Numbered from the stretch's first letter, positions 45,823 to 55,439 are shown. The stretch: 64,000 bases of DNA from 66-474 sp963771735 (GCA_963771735.1 CAVYUN010000004.1:310001-374000); one strand, 5' to 3'. The notes: generated from the letters alone by a model not told the origin. Numbers and translations are program-made.

Positions 45823-46833
45823 ATGCTATGTCGTACCGCAAGCGATCTGTACTGGCTCTCGCGCCACGTCGAACGCGCCGAGAACACGGCGCGCCTGATC
45901 GACCTGACCCAGCGCATTTCGCTGCTGCCCGAACGCCTGGATCCTGGCAAGTCCTCGACCACGGCCTGGCGCCGTGCGCTGGATGCTCTGGGCCAGCTGG
46001 AACTTTACGGCGCGTGCCGGGGCGGGATCGAAGCCGGGCGCTCGCTCGCCTGGCTGATGCTGGATGGAGACAATCCATCCTCGATCCGCAACTGCCTGTT
46101 CAATGGCCGCGAGCTGGGCCGCGCCCAGCGCGGCGCCATCACCGCCGAGATGTACCAGGAACTCAACACGTCCTGGCTGGATCTGCAGCACGCGGGCGAA
46201 GGGGCCGCCACCAGCGACGGGCTTCCGCCGTTCCTGGAATGGGTCAAGACCCGCTCGGCGGCATTCCGCGGCGTCACGCTCGGCACCATGGGGCGCGACG
46301 AGGGTTACCACTTCATGGCCCTGGGCACCGCGGTCGAGCGCGCCGACAACACCGTGCGACTGCTCGACATCAAATACGCGCAGGCCGAGGAAACCGAAGG
46401 CAGCGGTTCGCGCGACTTCATCCAGTACTACCAATGGAGCGCGATGTTGCAGGCGATTTCGGCATTCGAGACCTACCGCAAGACCTATCGCGAGGCGGTC
46501 CGGCCGCTGCACGTGTCGGAGATGCTGATCTTCCAGCAGGACATGCCGCGCTCGCTGGCCGTTTGCAGCCGGTGGCTCCACCGCATCCTGGAAGTGCTTG
46601 CCGACCAGCCGCGCAGCGAGGCCGTGCGACAGGCCGGTGCGCTGGCCGCGAGCCTGCGCTATGGGCGCATGCAGGATGTGGTGGAGCAGGGCATCAAGGC
46701 GTTCCTCGACGATTTCATCCAGCGCCTCGACGACCTGCATCAGGCCATCGTCGAGGAATTCATGACGTCGATCGACATCGGCGCGGACAGCAACAACGAA
46801 GTCGGGCACGATGTCGGCGCGATGGTAAGCTGA
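45823..46833 (+). CDS. alpha-E domain-containing protein
   Basis: 336-residue, largely alpha-helical protein of the alpha-E family (COG2307-like). The N-terminus LCRTASDLYWLSRHVERAEN is characteristic, as is RDEGYHFMALGTAVERADNT. The ATG is 1 bp after the ATP-grasp stop. These proteins occur almost always beside the circularly permuted ATP-grasp protein and are taken to act with it; their chemistry is not established. It is followed 35 bp later by the Anbu gene. Confidence 0.93.
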   Translation: MLCRTASDLYWLSRHVERAENTARLIDLTQRISLLPERLDPGKSSTTAWRRALDALGQLELYGACRGGIEAGRSLAWLMLDGDNPSSIRNCLFNGRELGRAQRGAITAEMYQELNTSWLDLQHAGEGAATSDGLPPFLEWVKTRSAAFRGVTLGTMGRDEGYHFMALGTAVERADNTVRLLDIKYAQAEETEGSGSRDFIQYYQWSAMLQAISAFETYRKTYREAVRPLHVSEMLIFQQDMPRSLAVCSRWLHRILEVLADQPRSEAVRQAGALAASLRYGRMQDVVEQGIKAFLDDFIQRLDDLHQAIVEEFMTSIDIGADSNNEVGHDVGAMVS

Positions 46834-46868
46834 GCGCCCTTTGATTCTGCCCCGGTTCGCCTGAAAAC

Positions 46869-47597
46869 ATGACGTACTGTATCGGCATGGGTCTCGAAGA
46901 GGGACTCGTTTTCGTCTCCGACTCGCGGACCAACGCCGGCATCGACAAGATTGCGCGTTTCGAGAAGATGCGGGTCTTCGAGGATGCCGGCAGCCGGGTG
47001 CTGGTCGCACTGTCGGCCGGCAACCTGTCGGTGACCCAGAATGCCCTCAATCTGCTCGAGATGCGCGCGCGCAAGGACCCGCAAGCGCCCTCGCTGTGGA
47101 ATATCCAGTCGATGTACGAAGCGGCCCGTCTGCTGGGCGATGCCATGCGCGAAGTACGCGAGCACGACGAAAAGTACCTGCGCGAGCAGAACATCGACGC
47201 CTCGGCCACCTTCATCCTCGGTGGCCAGATCGCGGGTGAAACGCCACGCCTGTTCCTGGTCTATTCGGAAGGCAACTTCATCGAAGCGCTCGAGGACACG
47301 CCGTACTTCCAGATCGGCGAGATCAAGTACGGCAAGCCGATCCTCGATCGCATGATTCATCGGCAATCGAAGCTGGCGGCCGGGGTCAAGTGTGCCTTGA
47401 TCTCCTTCGATGCGACCATTCGTTCCAACCTGTCCGTCGGGGCGCCGATCGACCTGCTGGTCTACCGCGCCGACAGCCTGCGCGTGGAAACCCGTCAACG
47501 ACTGATGGATGACGACCCGTACCTGGCCCAGGTGAATCGGGAGTGGGATCGCGGGCTGCATCGCCTGTTCGATACGCTCCCGGAGCGTGAATTCTGA
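46869..47597 (+). CDS. Anbu (ancestral beta-subunit) proteasome-type peptidase
   Basis: 242 residues of the Ntn-hydrolase proteasome-like Anbu/BPH family (COG3484). The N-terminus MTYCIGMGLEEGLVFVSDSR places Thr2 to become the nucleophile after Met removal, with Asp in SDSRTNAG and Lys in GIDKI at the expected catalytic spacing. The body (FILGGQIAGETPRLFLVYSE, GEIKYGKPILDR, CALISFDATIRSNLSVGAPI) is family-typical. Characterised Anbu forms open helical rings rather than sealed barrels. The gene is third in the ATP-grasp/alpha-E/Anbu unit; the transglutaminase-like gene often found with it is absent here. Confidence 0.94.
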   Translation: MTYCIGMGLEEGLVFVSDSRTNAGIDKIARFEKMRVFEDAGSRVLVALSAGNLSVTQNALNLLEMRARKDPQAPSLWNIQSMYEAARLLGDAMREVREHDEKYLREQNIDASATFILGGQIAGETPRLFLVYSEGNFIEALEDTPYFQIGEIKYGKPILDRMIHRQSKLAAGVKCALISFDATIRSNLSVGAPIDLLVYRADSLRVETRQRLMDDDPYLAQVNREWDRGLHRLFDTLPEREF

Positions 47598-47677
47598 CGC
47601 GACCACGATGGCCAGCGAAGCCGGATATGCGCCCGGGACGCTATGATGGGGGTTTGATATCCATTCCCGGAGTCCGC

Positions 47678-49066
<1,389 letters not shown>

Positions 49067-49079
49067 CCCGTTGCTTGAT

Positions 49080-49814
49080 TCATTCCGCCAGCCGCGACTG
49101 CGGAATTGGGGTGCGCCGGAACCCACCCTTCGCACCCATGATCAATAGCCACAACATGAATGCGACCTCGCCCAATTCGATCGGCATGGTGATATTCCCG
49201 ACCACGTCCTGATATGCCGGTAGCAGCAAGCCCGTCACGCTATCGGTCAGATAAGCGAGACCGTTCAGGAACAGCCACACGCCAAGCAGACGCGGCAGGA
49301 AGCCGGAGCGGTAGACAAGCAACGCCAGTGGCAACAGCCAGAGACCCCAGAAGATTTCCGCAAATACGATATTCTGGCCGTGCAGGTGCAGGAAAAACAT
49401 CGCCAGCGCATCGTGCTGTGCTAGGTCGAATGCGGACAGGAAATCGGGAGAGTGCGCAACAATGAGCGCTGCCGCGTCATTCGCGGCATTGAAGAAATAC
49501 AGTGGCGTGTCCCAGATGCCGAGCGCGATCATCAATACCGACAAATGTTTATCCACGCCCTTGAACAGGCGGTAGAGCGCCAGTGCCAGCAGAAGACTGG
49601 TCACCCCCGTGAACAGGTCACAGATGATGCCGAAGCGAAACATCGCTTCGTGCGAAGCGATGTTCGCCACGGTCGCGGCGGTGTTGCCGGACACGAACAA
49701 CACGTCCGGGACGACAATCAGACGGACGGGCGCAGCCAGGATCACCAGCAGGTACAACAGTCCGGCGATGCGCGCGTTCCGGTTCGCGGCGACGCGGTCT
49801 GGCTGCGGGTTCAT
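49080..49814 (-). CDS. DUF4386-like polytopic membrane protein
   Basis: 244 residues with about six hydrophobic segments (AGLLYLLVILAAPVRLIVV; GVTSLLLALALYRLF; IFWGLWLLPLALLVY; LLGVWLFLNGLAYL; and others). The NARIAGLLYLL start and GIWDTPLYFFN-like loop fit the DUF4386 family; no function is known. Its ATG overlaps the stop of the preceding lipoprotein gene by 4 bp (ATGA), so it is the last gene of the GntR/ABC/DUF2884 operon. Confidence 0.82.
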   Translation of the reverse strand: MNPQPDRVAANRNARIAGLLYLLVILAAPVRLIVVPDVLFVSGNTAATVANIASHEAMFRFGIICDLFTGVTSLLLALALYRLFKGVDKHLSVLMIALGIWDTPLYFFNAANDAAALIVAHSPDFLSAFDLAQHDALAMFFLHLHGQNIVFAEIFWGLWLLPLALLVYRSGFLPRLLGVWLFLNGLAYLTDSVTGLLLPAYQDVVGNITMPIELGEVAFMLWLLIMGAKGGFRRTPIPQSRLAE

Positions 49815-50389
49815 TTGTCTGCGAAGTCCATGCTCTTCAGAACGTCGTCGCGGCAGTCGTCGATCTTCTTCCGCGTCAACGTGGCATAGGGTCGAAATGC
49901 GGGCAGGTCGTCGGCGAGCTGTTGCTGAGCGGTCATCAATCGCGGCAGGCGTGCGCAGAGTTGCACGGAGGCGCGGCGAACACCCGTGAGCCGCTTGTCC
50001 ATGCTGGCTTCGATCTTGTCGTCGGATGCGCCGAAAAGTGCCTCGAACACCACCGGCACCACGGCACGCCGGCCTGCATCCACGCCTTGCTTGCCGATGG
50101 CGATGCCCTGCTGTGCGATCGCGATGTACTGCATGCGGTACGACGACACTTCCTGGTGCTGTTGCGGTGTCAGCGCGATCCGATTGCCGGCGATCAGGAA
50201 ATTTCCCTGCGGCGTGATTTCGGCCTTCGGAACATGCGCGTCATTCGCGGAGAGTGTGATGTTCCCGGTAGCCAGTTGCCGCGACGCCGTGTCGAGTTCG
50301 CGGTCGGCGGTCCGAAAGGCGGCGCAGCCGGCCAGCAGCGCAAGAGCGCACGGCAAGGCGGCCAGGCGCGCAGCGCGTCGAAGTCTCAT
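49811..50389 (-). CDS. DUF2884-like lipoprotein, paralogue 3
   Basis: 192 residues with a lipoprotein signal peptide (CALALLAGCAAF, lipobox LAGC). The mature part shares with the next upstream gene the blocks KAEITPQG-x-FLIAG, AQQGIAIGKQG and a C-terminal CARLPRLMTAQQ...DDC pattern. These suit the DUF2884 (YggN-like) family of envelope proteins of unknown role. It is translationally coupled to the DUF4386 gene. All three paralogues keep two late Cys residues, so a disulfide is plausible. Confidence 0.8.
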   Translation of the reverse strand: MRLRRAARLAALPCALALLAGCAAFRTADRELDTASRQLATGNITLSANDAHVPKAEITPQGNFLIAGNRIALTPQQHQEVSSYRMQYIAIAQQGIAIGKQGVDAGRRAVVPVVFEALFGASDDKIEASMDKRLTGVRRASVQLCARLPRLMTAQQQLADDLPAFRPYATLTRKKIDDCRDDVLKSMDFADK

Positions 50390-50453
50390 GATCGGTAAGC
50401 TTGGCGGGCGATGCGATGGCTGCGAAGAGCAGAGGGCAATCGATATCCGTCGC

Positions 50454-51080
50454 TCATTCGTCGTCGTCCTTCAGCGCATCCTTGCGGCAATTGTCGATGT
50501 CCTTCTGCGTCATGTCGGCGTAGGGCTTGAACGCGGGCACTTCCCCGGCAAGTTTTTGCTGGCTCGTCATCACTGCGGGCAGACGGTCGCAAATCTTCAC
50601 GGCGGCCTGGCGGATGCCGGATGCCTGGGCTTCGACGCGCTGGCGAACCTGTTGCTCGGATTCGCCGGAAAACACCCCCGCGATGGCCTCGCTGGCCGCG
50701 TTCACGCCCAGCTTGGCTCCCTCCTTGCCGATCGCGATGCCTTGCTCGGCGATCTGCAAGAGTTGTGCGCGATAGGCCAGCATGTCTTCCCGCTGGGCAG
50801 ATGTGAGCGGGACGGGTTTGCCGGCGATCAGGAAATCGCCTTGCGGCGTGATCTCGGCTTTCGGCGCGTTGTCGTCGTTGTTGGAAACGGTGATGTTTCC
50901 GTTCGCGAGTTTCGCGCTGGCCGTGTCCATCGCATGGTCGATCACCGCACCGATCGGCGTATGGCTCGAAGACGCGGTACTGACGGCCGACGCGGAGGAT
51001 GCGGGTTGGCCGGCGCTGCAGGCGCTGAGCAGGGAGAGAACCGCGGCGATGCAGAACGGGGAAAGTTTGCGCATGATCAT
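50454..51080 (-). CDS. DUF2884-like lipoprotein, paralogue 2
   Basis: 208 residues from ATG 51080, with a lipobox (LSLLSACSAG) after a short hydrophobic stretch and a Ser/Ala-rich tether. The conserved core reads KAEITPQGDFLIAGKPVPLT, then AEQGIAIGKEGAKLG, then KICDRLPAVMTSQQKLAGEV and a DNC motif. The C-terminal end is very acidic (DALKDDDE). It is closest to paralogue 3. An in-frame extension to 51146 would hide the signal peptide and is rejected. It starts 13 bp after paralogue 1. Confidence 0.82.
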   Translation of the reverse strand: MIMRKLSPFCIAAVLSLLSACSAGQPASSASAVSTASSSHTPIGAVIDHAMDTASAKLANGNITVSNNDDNAPKAEITPQGDFLIAGKPVPLTSAQREDMLAYRAQLLQIAEQGIAIGKEGAKLGVNAASEAIAGVFSGESEQQVRQRVEAQASGIRQAAVKICDRLPAVMTSQQKLAGEVPAFKPYADMTQKDIDNCRKDALKDDDE

Positions 51081-51093
51081 GGGCGTCGTCTCT

Positions 51094-51675
51094 CTAGTTG
51101 ATGTTGGCCGTGAGTGTTGTGGTGGTCCTGGTTTTGGTCCTGCCATTCTTGACGATCGTGCTGCGGGTCACTGCGCAATGCATCCGGTTGGCCGCCGCGT
51201 AGGGTGCGAAGGCCGGGATCCCGGTTGCGATTTCCTGCTGGGTGGTGCCGAGTGCCTTGATGTCGGTGCACAGCGCGGTTGCCCCGCTCTCGATGCGTTC
51301 CGATTCGGCTTGCATGCGCTTGTCCGCCGTGGACGCGCCATGGTTGAAGATCGAACTGATGGCATCACCGATGCCGCGTTCGGCCATGGCGACACCGTGT
51401 TCGCCCAGGGCTTTGCCGCTATCCATGGCCCCACGTGCCTGCCGGTAGTACTGCTGCAGCAACTGGCGCTGCGCCGGTGTCACCGCGATCGTCTTGCCAT
51501 TGATGCTCAGGTCGCCGTCGCGGCCCACCCGCGCATCCGGGTGGCCGAGGGCATGCACCACCATTCCGCTCGAGTCGAAAGTGATGCGGCCCCCCATTGT
51601 GTTGATGCCGGGCGAGCAGGCGGTCAGCGATGCCGTGACGAGAAGGGCGCCTGCGAGGGTCAGGATCCTGTTCAT
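51094..51675 (-). CDS. DUF2884-like lipoprotein, paralogue 1
   Basis: 193 residues with the lipobox SLTACSPG. It is more diverged than the other two: it keeps DGDLSINGKTIAVTPAQRQL, a GEHGVAMAERG block in place of QGIAIGK, and late cysteines (ALCTDIKALGTTQQ, MHC). The C-terminus is unusually Thr/Arg-rich (TRSTIVKNGRTKTRTTTT). ATG 51675 lies 17 bp after the permease stop. The order permease, three DUF2884 paralogues, DUF4386 suggests the lipoproteins work with the transporter. Confidence 0.8.
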   Translation of the reverse strand: MNRILTLAGALLVTASLTACSPGINTMGGRITFDSSGMVVHALGHPDARVGRDGDLSINGKTIAVTPAQRQLLQQYYRQARGAMDSGKALGEHGVAMAERGIGDAISSIFNHGASTADKRMQAESERIESGATALCTDIKALGTTQQEIATGIPAFAPYAAANRMHCAVTRSTIVKNGRTKTRTTTTLTANIN

Positions 51676-51692
51676 GATTTCTTCCCTTGTTG

Positions 51693-52686
51693 TCAGGCTT
51701 CGTCGCGCCAGCGGCGAAACCAGATGGCCGCGGCGATCAGGGCGATGCCGACGACGGCGCCGATCCACATCTGCGGCAACATGAACGCACGCGCCATGGC
51801 CGGGTAGCTGATCGCACCCAGTTGGTCGCCTTGCACGAAATTCACGCCGTGTGTCGCCAACTCGTTGGGTGCGATCCAGCTCGCCGGGATCACGCTGAGC
51901 AGTGCGCGGCCGACCAGATCGCCCCAGAAGAACTGGTGATCGATGTGCGGCAGGCCCAGCAATCCGATCCAGAAATTCAACACGCCTGCAACGATCGGGA
52001 TCACCACCGCCCACAGGAACGGCTTGCTGCGCACGGCTGCAGACCACAGCAGCAGCCACCCGACGGTCGGGAGTGCCCAGATCGCGTTCACGGGAATCAT
52101 GACCAGCAAATGCAGCCAGAGTGAAAATGGTTGCCAGTGGGCCCAGAGCAACCCGAACGGATTCACGCCGTGAGCCAGGAACCACAGAGCTCACCACGAT
52201 CTGTGCACCGATGTAGCCGGCCAACACCACCACGGTCGCGACGAGCGGCGCCATGATGACGGCCGCGACGACTTTGGAAAGGACGGTTCCCGTGTCCGAG
52301 ATCGGTAGCGATTTCCAGAACAGGATGCTGCGGTCGCGGCGGTCGTCGTAGAGCGCGCCGAGCAGGTAGAAGAACACGACGAAGAACAGCACGATCGACG
52401 AGATGAAGCCAAACAGCAGCAGCGTCATGTCCAGCGCCTTGACCATGCCGGGAACGTCGTGCTCTGAGGCGTAACGCAGCATCTCGCTGAGGTTGGTCGC
52501 GCCCATGTGAACCGACGTGTCGCCACCGAAGCGGGCCCGGAATACCTCGCCGGCGATGATGCCGAGGATGGTGATGGCCAGGATCACGCCGGCGGCGCAC
52601 ACCTGCGCCCACAGGAAACCTCGCCGCGATTCCCAGTACTCGCGCTTCAGCAGCCACGCGAATGGCGATTTGACGATGGCGTTCAT
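51693..52686 (-). CDS. ABC transporter permease (ABC-2 type), one frameshift
   Basis: About 330-residue permease with six hydrophobic segments (FLWAQVCAAGVILAITILGI; FGFISSIVLFFVVFFYLLGA; AAVIMAPLVATVVVLAGYIG; then, in the next frame, LVMIPVNAIWALPTVGWLLL, VVIPIVAGVLNFWIGLLGL and IGAVVGIALIAAAIWF). The frame changes near 52190, where one extra base follows ...GAQIVV; removing it yields ALWFLAHGVNPFG and a continuous protein. Its ATG overlaps the ATPase stop by 4 bp. Substrate unknown; exporters of this type beside YtrA-like regulators often concern peptides or cell-envelope antibiotics. Confidence 0.85.
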
Positions 52687-53600
52687 GCGTAGGTCCCTTT
52701 CATGATGGCGACGAACAGGTCGGAGACCGAGGGCCGCTTGACTTCACCCAGTTGCGCCAGGCGTTCCGGATCGGCGCTGTCATACACGAAAATGCTCTTG
52801 CCGAACACCGCGGCGCGTTCGTCGATGGGATTCAGCGCCCGCGCGGCCTCGGCCTGGTCGGCGTTCACCAGCACTTCGGTGAAGCGCGCGCCCATCTCGT
52901 CCATGGTGGTGGAAAGCGCGATCTTGCCGTCGCGGATGAACAGCAGGTCGGTGAGGATGTGTTCGACTTCCTCGACCTGGTGGGTGGTGATGAGGATGGT
53001 CTTGTTTTCGTCGAAGTAGTCTTCCAGCAGGCTCTGGTAGAACTGCTTGCGGTACAGGATGTCGAGCCCCAGCGTGGGTTCGTCCAGCACCAGCAGGCGT
53101 GCGTCGATGGCCATCACGATCGCGAGGTGCAGCTGCACGATCATGCCCTTGGACATCTCGCGCACCTTCTGGTTGGCGCGCAGCTTGGTTCGGGCCAGGA
53201 AGCGCTCGCACTTGGCGCGATTGAAGCGCGGGTGCACACCGGCCACGAAGTCGATGGCTTCCTGCACGCGGATCCAGCGGGGCAGGGTGGCGACGTCGGC
53301 GATGAAGCAGACCTCGCGCATCAGCCTGGGCCGCTCGCGGCGCGGATCCATGCCGAGAACCTTCAGATCGCCTTCGAAGTCGGTCAGGCCCAGGATGGCT
53401 TTCAGTGCGGTGGTCTTGCCGGCGCCGTTGGGGCCGATCAGGCCGACGATGCGCCCCGGGCCGATGTCGAAGCTCGCGCCGTCCAGCGCGATCGCGTTCT
53501 TGTAGCGTTTGCTGAGCCCCTGCGCATGCACGATCGTTTCCGATCCGGCCGCCGGCGGGGTGGCGGGCCGTTCCTCGATGGCTTCGGCTGCGACGTTCAT
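52683..53600 (-). CDS. ABC transporter ATP-binding protein
   Basis: 305-residue ATPase from ATG 53600 (GAGGGA about 6 bases upstream; a GTG three bases earlier is closer to that site). Walker A is GPNGAGKTT, Walker B is LLVLDEPTLG, and the H-loop is TTHQVEE. The signature motif is degenerate (EMSKGM instead of LSGGQ), as in several YtrB-like ATPases. A C-terminal ~80-residue extension carries RPSVSDLFVAIMKG. It overlaps the GntR stop by 1 base (TGATG) and the permease start by 4, so the three genes are translationally coupled. Confidence 0.92.
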   Translation of the reverse strand: MNVAAEAIEERPATPPAAGSETIVHAQGLSKRYKNAIALDGASFDIGPGRIVGLIGPNGAGKTTALKAILGLTDFEGDLKVLGMDPRRERPRLMREVCFIADVATLPRWIRVQEAIDFVAGVHPRFNRAKCERFLARTKLRANQKVREMSKGMIVQLHLAIVMAIDARLLVLDEPTLGLDILYRKQFYQSLLEDYFDENKTILITTHQVEEVEHILTDLLFIRDGKIALSTTMDEMGARFTEVLVNADQAEAARALNPIDERAAVFGKSIFVYDSADPERLAQLGEVKRPSVSDLFVAIMKGTYA

Positions 53601-53977
53601 CACGATTCCCTCTTGTCGGAAGCTTGCACTGGCGTGGCCAGCAGTTTTTGAAGATCAAGATTCATGCGCTCGATGCGTGCCCGGATGCGGGGCCACTCCT
53701 CGCGCAGGAAGTGTTCGCGTTCGCTCTTGAGCAACGCCTCGCGGGCGCCGTCGGTGACGAACATGCCGAGGCCGCGGCGTTTTTCCACCAGCTCCTCGTC
53801 CACCAGTTCCTGGTACGCCTTGGAAACGGTGAGGGGATTGATCTGGTAGTCCGCCGCGACCTGGCGCACCGAGGGCAAGGCATCGCCCTCGTTCAGCGCG
53901 CCGTCCAGGATCATCGCCACCACGCGTTCGCGCAGTTGGCGGTAGATCGGGACGTTGTCGTTCCAGGTTACGCTCAT
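53600..53977 (-). CDS. GntR-family transcriptional regulator, YtrA subfamily
   Basis: 125 residues: an N-terminal winged helix (IYRQLRERVVAMILDGALNE, LPSVRQVAADYQINPLTV, KAYQELVDEELVEKRRGLGM) and a short C-terminal dimerisation tail, the YtrA layout with no ligand domain. YtrA-type regulators normally repress the ABC operon they lie in. Here it is second in its own operon, and the promoter in front of the first gene contains a 24-bp palindrome that suits a dimeric repressor. The stop codon overlaps the ATPase start. Confidence 0.93.
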   Translation of the reverse strand: MSVTWNDNVPIYRQLRERVVAMILDGALNEGDALPSVRQVAADYQINPLTVSKAYQELVDEELVEKRRGLGMFVTDGAREALLKSEREHFLREEWPRIRARIERMNLDLQKLLATPVQASDKRES

Positions 53978-54043
53978 GGCTTGGGTCCTGCCGGTTGTGG
54001 TTTCACTCTCGCACCAATCATGCGAGGTCCCTTCAGGATCGGA

Positions 54044-54313
54044 TCAAGCGCCGGTAGTGTCGCTGGCGAACGAGTAGTAGGGCATCCGCAGGTTCGCGGA
54101 CGAGACTCCCGGCTGGTCGCCGCGCAGTTCACGCATCTGCTTGTTGCTCGGGTGCACGTTGATCGTGGGCAGCGTACGGATAACCTGGCTGGTGGCATCG
54201 ATGCCGTGATCGGCAGCGCTGGCTGCGGCATTGGTGTAGTTGACGATGCCGGCCATGCCTGCGGCGGTGATCAACATGGCAGTGACGACTGCGATAGACT
54301 TCTGGGCGTTCAT
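54044..54313 (-). CDS. small secreted protein, first gene of the GntR/ABC/DUF2884 operon
   Basis: 89 residues with a signal peptide or N-terminal anchor (KSIAVVTAMLITAAGMAGIV). The mature part is about 60 residues, polar, without cysteine (RTLPTINVHPSNKQMRELRG, then RMPYYSFASDTTG). I do not recognise the family. AAGGAGG lies 7-8 bases before the ATG, and the gene sits directly behind the operon promoter, so it should be the most strongly induced product. A sensor, accessory or secreted signal role is possible but unsupported beyond context. Confidence 0.75.
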   Translation of the reverse strand: MNAQKSIAVVTAMLITAAGMAGIVNYTNAAASAADHGIDATSQVIRTLPTINVHPSNKQMRELRGDQPGVSSANLRMPYYSFASDTTGA

Positions 54314-54342
54314 GACGGGCCTCCTTAGTGACCTCGTGGACC

Positions 54343-54383
54343 GGTGTTGTAGTTAACTATAACACTAAAAAATCCCCCGTCAA
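54343..54383 (-). promoter_or_regulatory. promoter with overlapping palindromic operator of the GntR/ABC operon
   Basis: Reading the minus strand, -35 TTGACG (54383-54378) and -10 TATAGT (54361-54356) are spaced by 16 bases. A palindrome centred on GTTAAC spans 54343-54366 (GGTGTTGTAGTT / AACTATAACACT, 10 of 12 pairs complementary). The operator covers the -10 box, an arrangement suited to repression by the YtrA-type regulator encoded two genes into the operon. Confidence 0.75.
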
Positions 54384-54641
54384 TACCCCCTGCCATCAGT
54401 CATGGGTGGTGTCTCTTGGTGCAGCGTCATGGGTTGCCTCGCACGCGGCTTGCACTTGGAGCAGCTGCACCCGTGAGAACAGGAGACAAGTGGCTGCACG
54501 AATGAATGAACCCTGTCGTATGGAGATTGTCACATCCCAACGCGTTGCCATTCCGCATGGAAACACGCAGAATGGTGGACTTCATGCTGTACTTCACGCC
54601 ATGGGTTGGCGTGCAGCTCCCTTGACCAGAGGAATACATAG

Positions 54642-55355
54642 ATGAAGCAGATCATGCGGCCGACCCTGGCCGCCGTTGCCGTGATCGCAGCGCTCGGCGT
54701 TGCGGGCATTTCACAGGCCCAATCCGGGACCACGACAGTCAACAAGGCCAAGGCGAGCGAAATCGTCGGTTACCAGCTTGCGAGCCAGTACCCGGAATGG
54801 GCGCGCAGTTTGATCAGTCCGCAGCAGGTCGGGCAAGCCGTTACGCGCGCACTCGAAGGCCAGAAGCCCAGCATGAGCCAGACCGAGCTGGAAAGTACGG
54901 CCAAGGCGCTCGGGGCCCAGTTGCAGACGCTCGGCAAGCAGCATTTCGACCAGGTGGCTGCGCAGAACAAGCAGCAAGGCGATGCATTCCTCGCCAAGAA
55001 CAAGACGCAGCCCGGCGTGCACGTCACCGCGGACGGTTTGCAGTATCAGGTCATCTCGCAGGGCACCGGTCCCAAGCCCAAGCCCAGCGACACGGTCCAG
55101 GTGAATTACACCGGCTCGTTCGTCAACGGCGAGACGTTCGACTCGTCCGCGCAGCACGGAAGTGGGCCGGCCAAGCTGGATCTGGCCAACGTGTTTCCCG
55201 GCTTCAAGGAAGCCCTCACCATGATGCCGGTCGGCAGCCACTACAAGTTCGTGATCCCGTCGGATCTGGCATATGGCGCGGAGCCCAAGAACGGCTTCCC
55301 ACCGAACGCGACCCTGATCTTCGACGTGACCTTGGTGAAGATTGGCGCACAGTAA
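54642..55355 (+). CDS. FKBP-type peptidyl-prolyl cis-trans isomerase, periplasmic
   Basis: 237 residues: signal peptide (AAVAVIAALGVAGISQAQ), a helical N-terminal dimerisation domain (about 30-125, FkpA/Mip-like) and a C-terminal FKBP domain (about 130-235; GLQYQVISQGTG, VQVNYTGSFVNGETFDSS, FPGFKEALTMMPVG, IPSDLAYGA, LIFDVTLVKI). AGAGGA lies 8 bases before the ATG. FkpA/Mip-like enzymes assist folding of envelope proteins. A strong bidirectional terminator follows. Confidence 0.94.
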   Translation: MKQIMRPTLAAVAVIAALGVAGISQAQSGTTTVNKAKASEIVGYQLASQYPEWARSLISPQQVGQAVTRALEGQKPSMSQTELESTAKALGAQLQTLGKQHFDQVAAQNKQQGDAFLAKNKTQPGVHVTADGLQYQVISQGTGPKPKPSDTVQVNYTGSFVNGETFDSSAQHGSGPAKLDLANVFPGFKEALTMMPVGSHYKFVIPSDLAYGAEPKNGFPPNATLIFDVTLVKIGAQ

Positions 55356-55378
55356 AGCTGTAGCGATACGTGGCACAC

Positions 55379-55408
55379 AAAAAGCGCGGCCATCAGGCCG
55401 CGCTTTTT
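55379..55408. terminator. bidirectional intrinsic terminator between the FKBP gene and phhB
   Basis: Perfect 13-bp stem AAAAAGCGCGGCC (55379-55391) with GGCCGCGCTTTTT (55396-55408), loop ATCA. The A-run and T-run flank the stem, so it can stop transcription from both convergent genes. Confidence 0.93.
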
Positions 55409-55439
55409 GTTCGGGGGTGGCTTGCGGCGCAAGGCTGGA

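Noticed and set aside
42861..45962. A purB protein of over 1000 residues
   Set aside because: The frame merely stays open through the antisense of the ATP-grasp gene; the family N-terminus begins at 44228.
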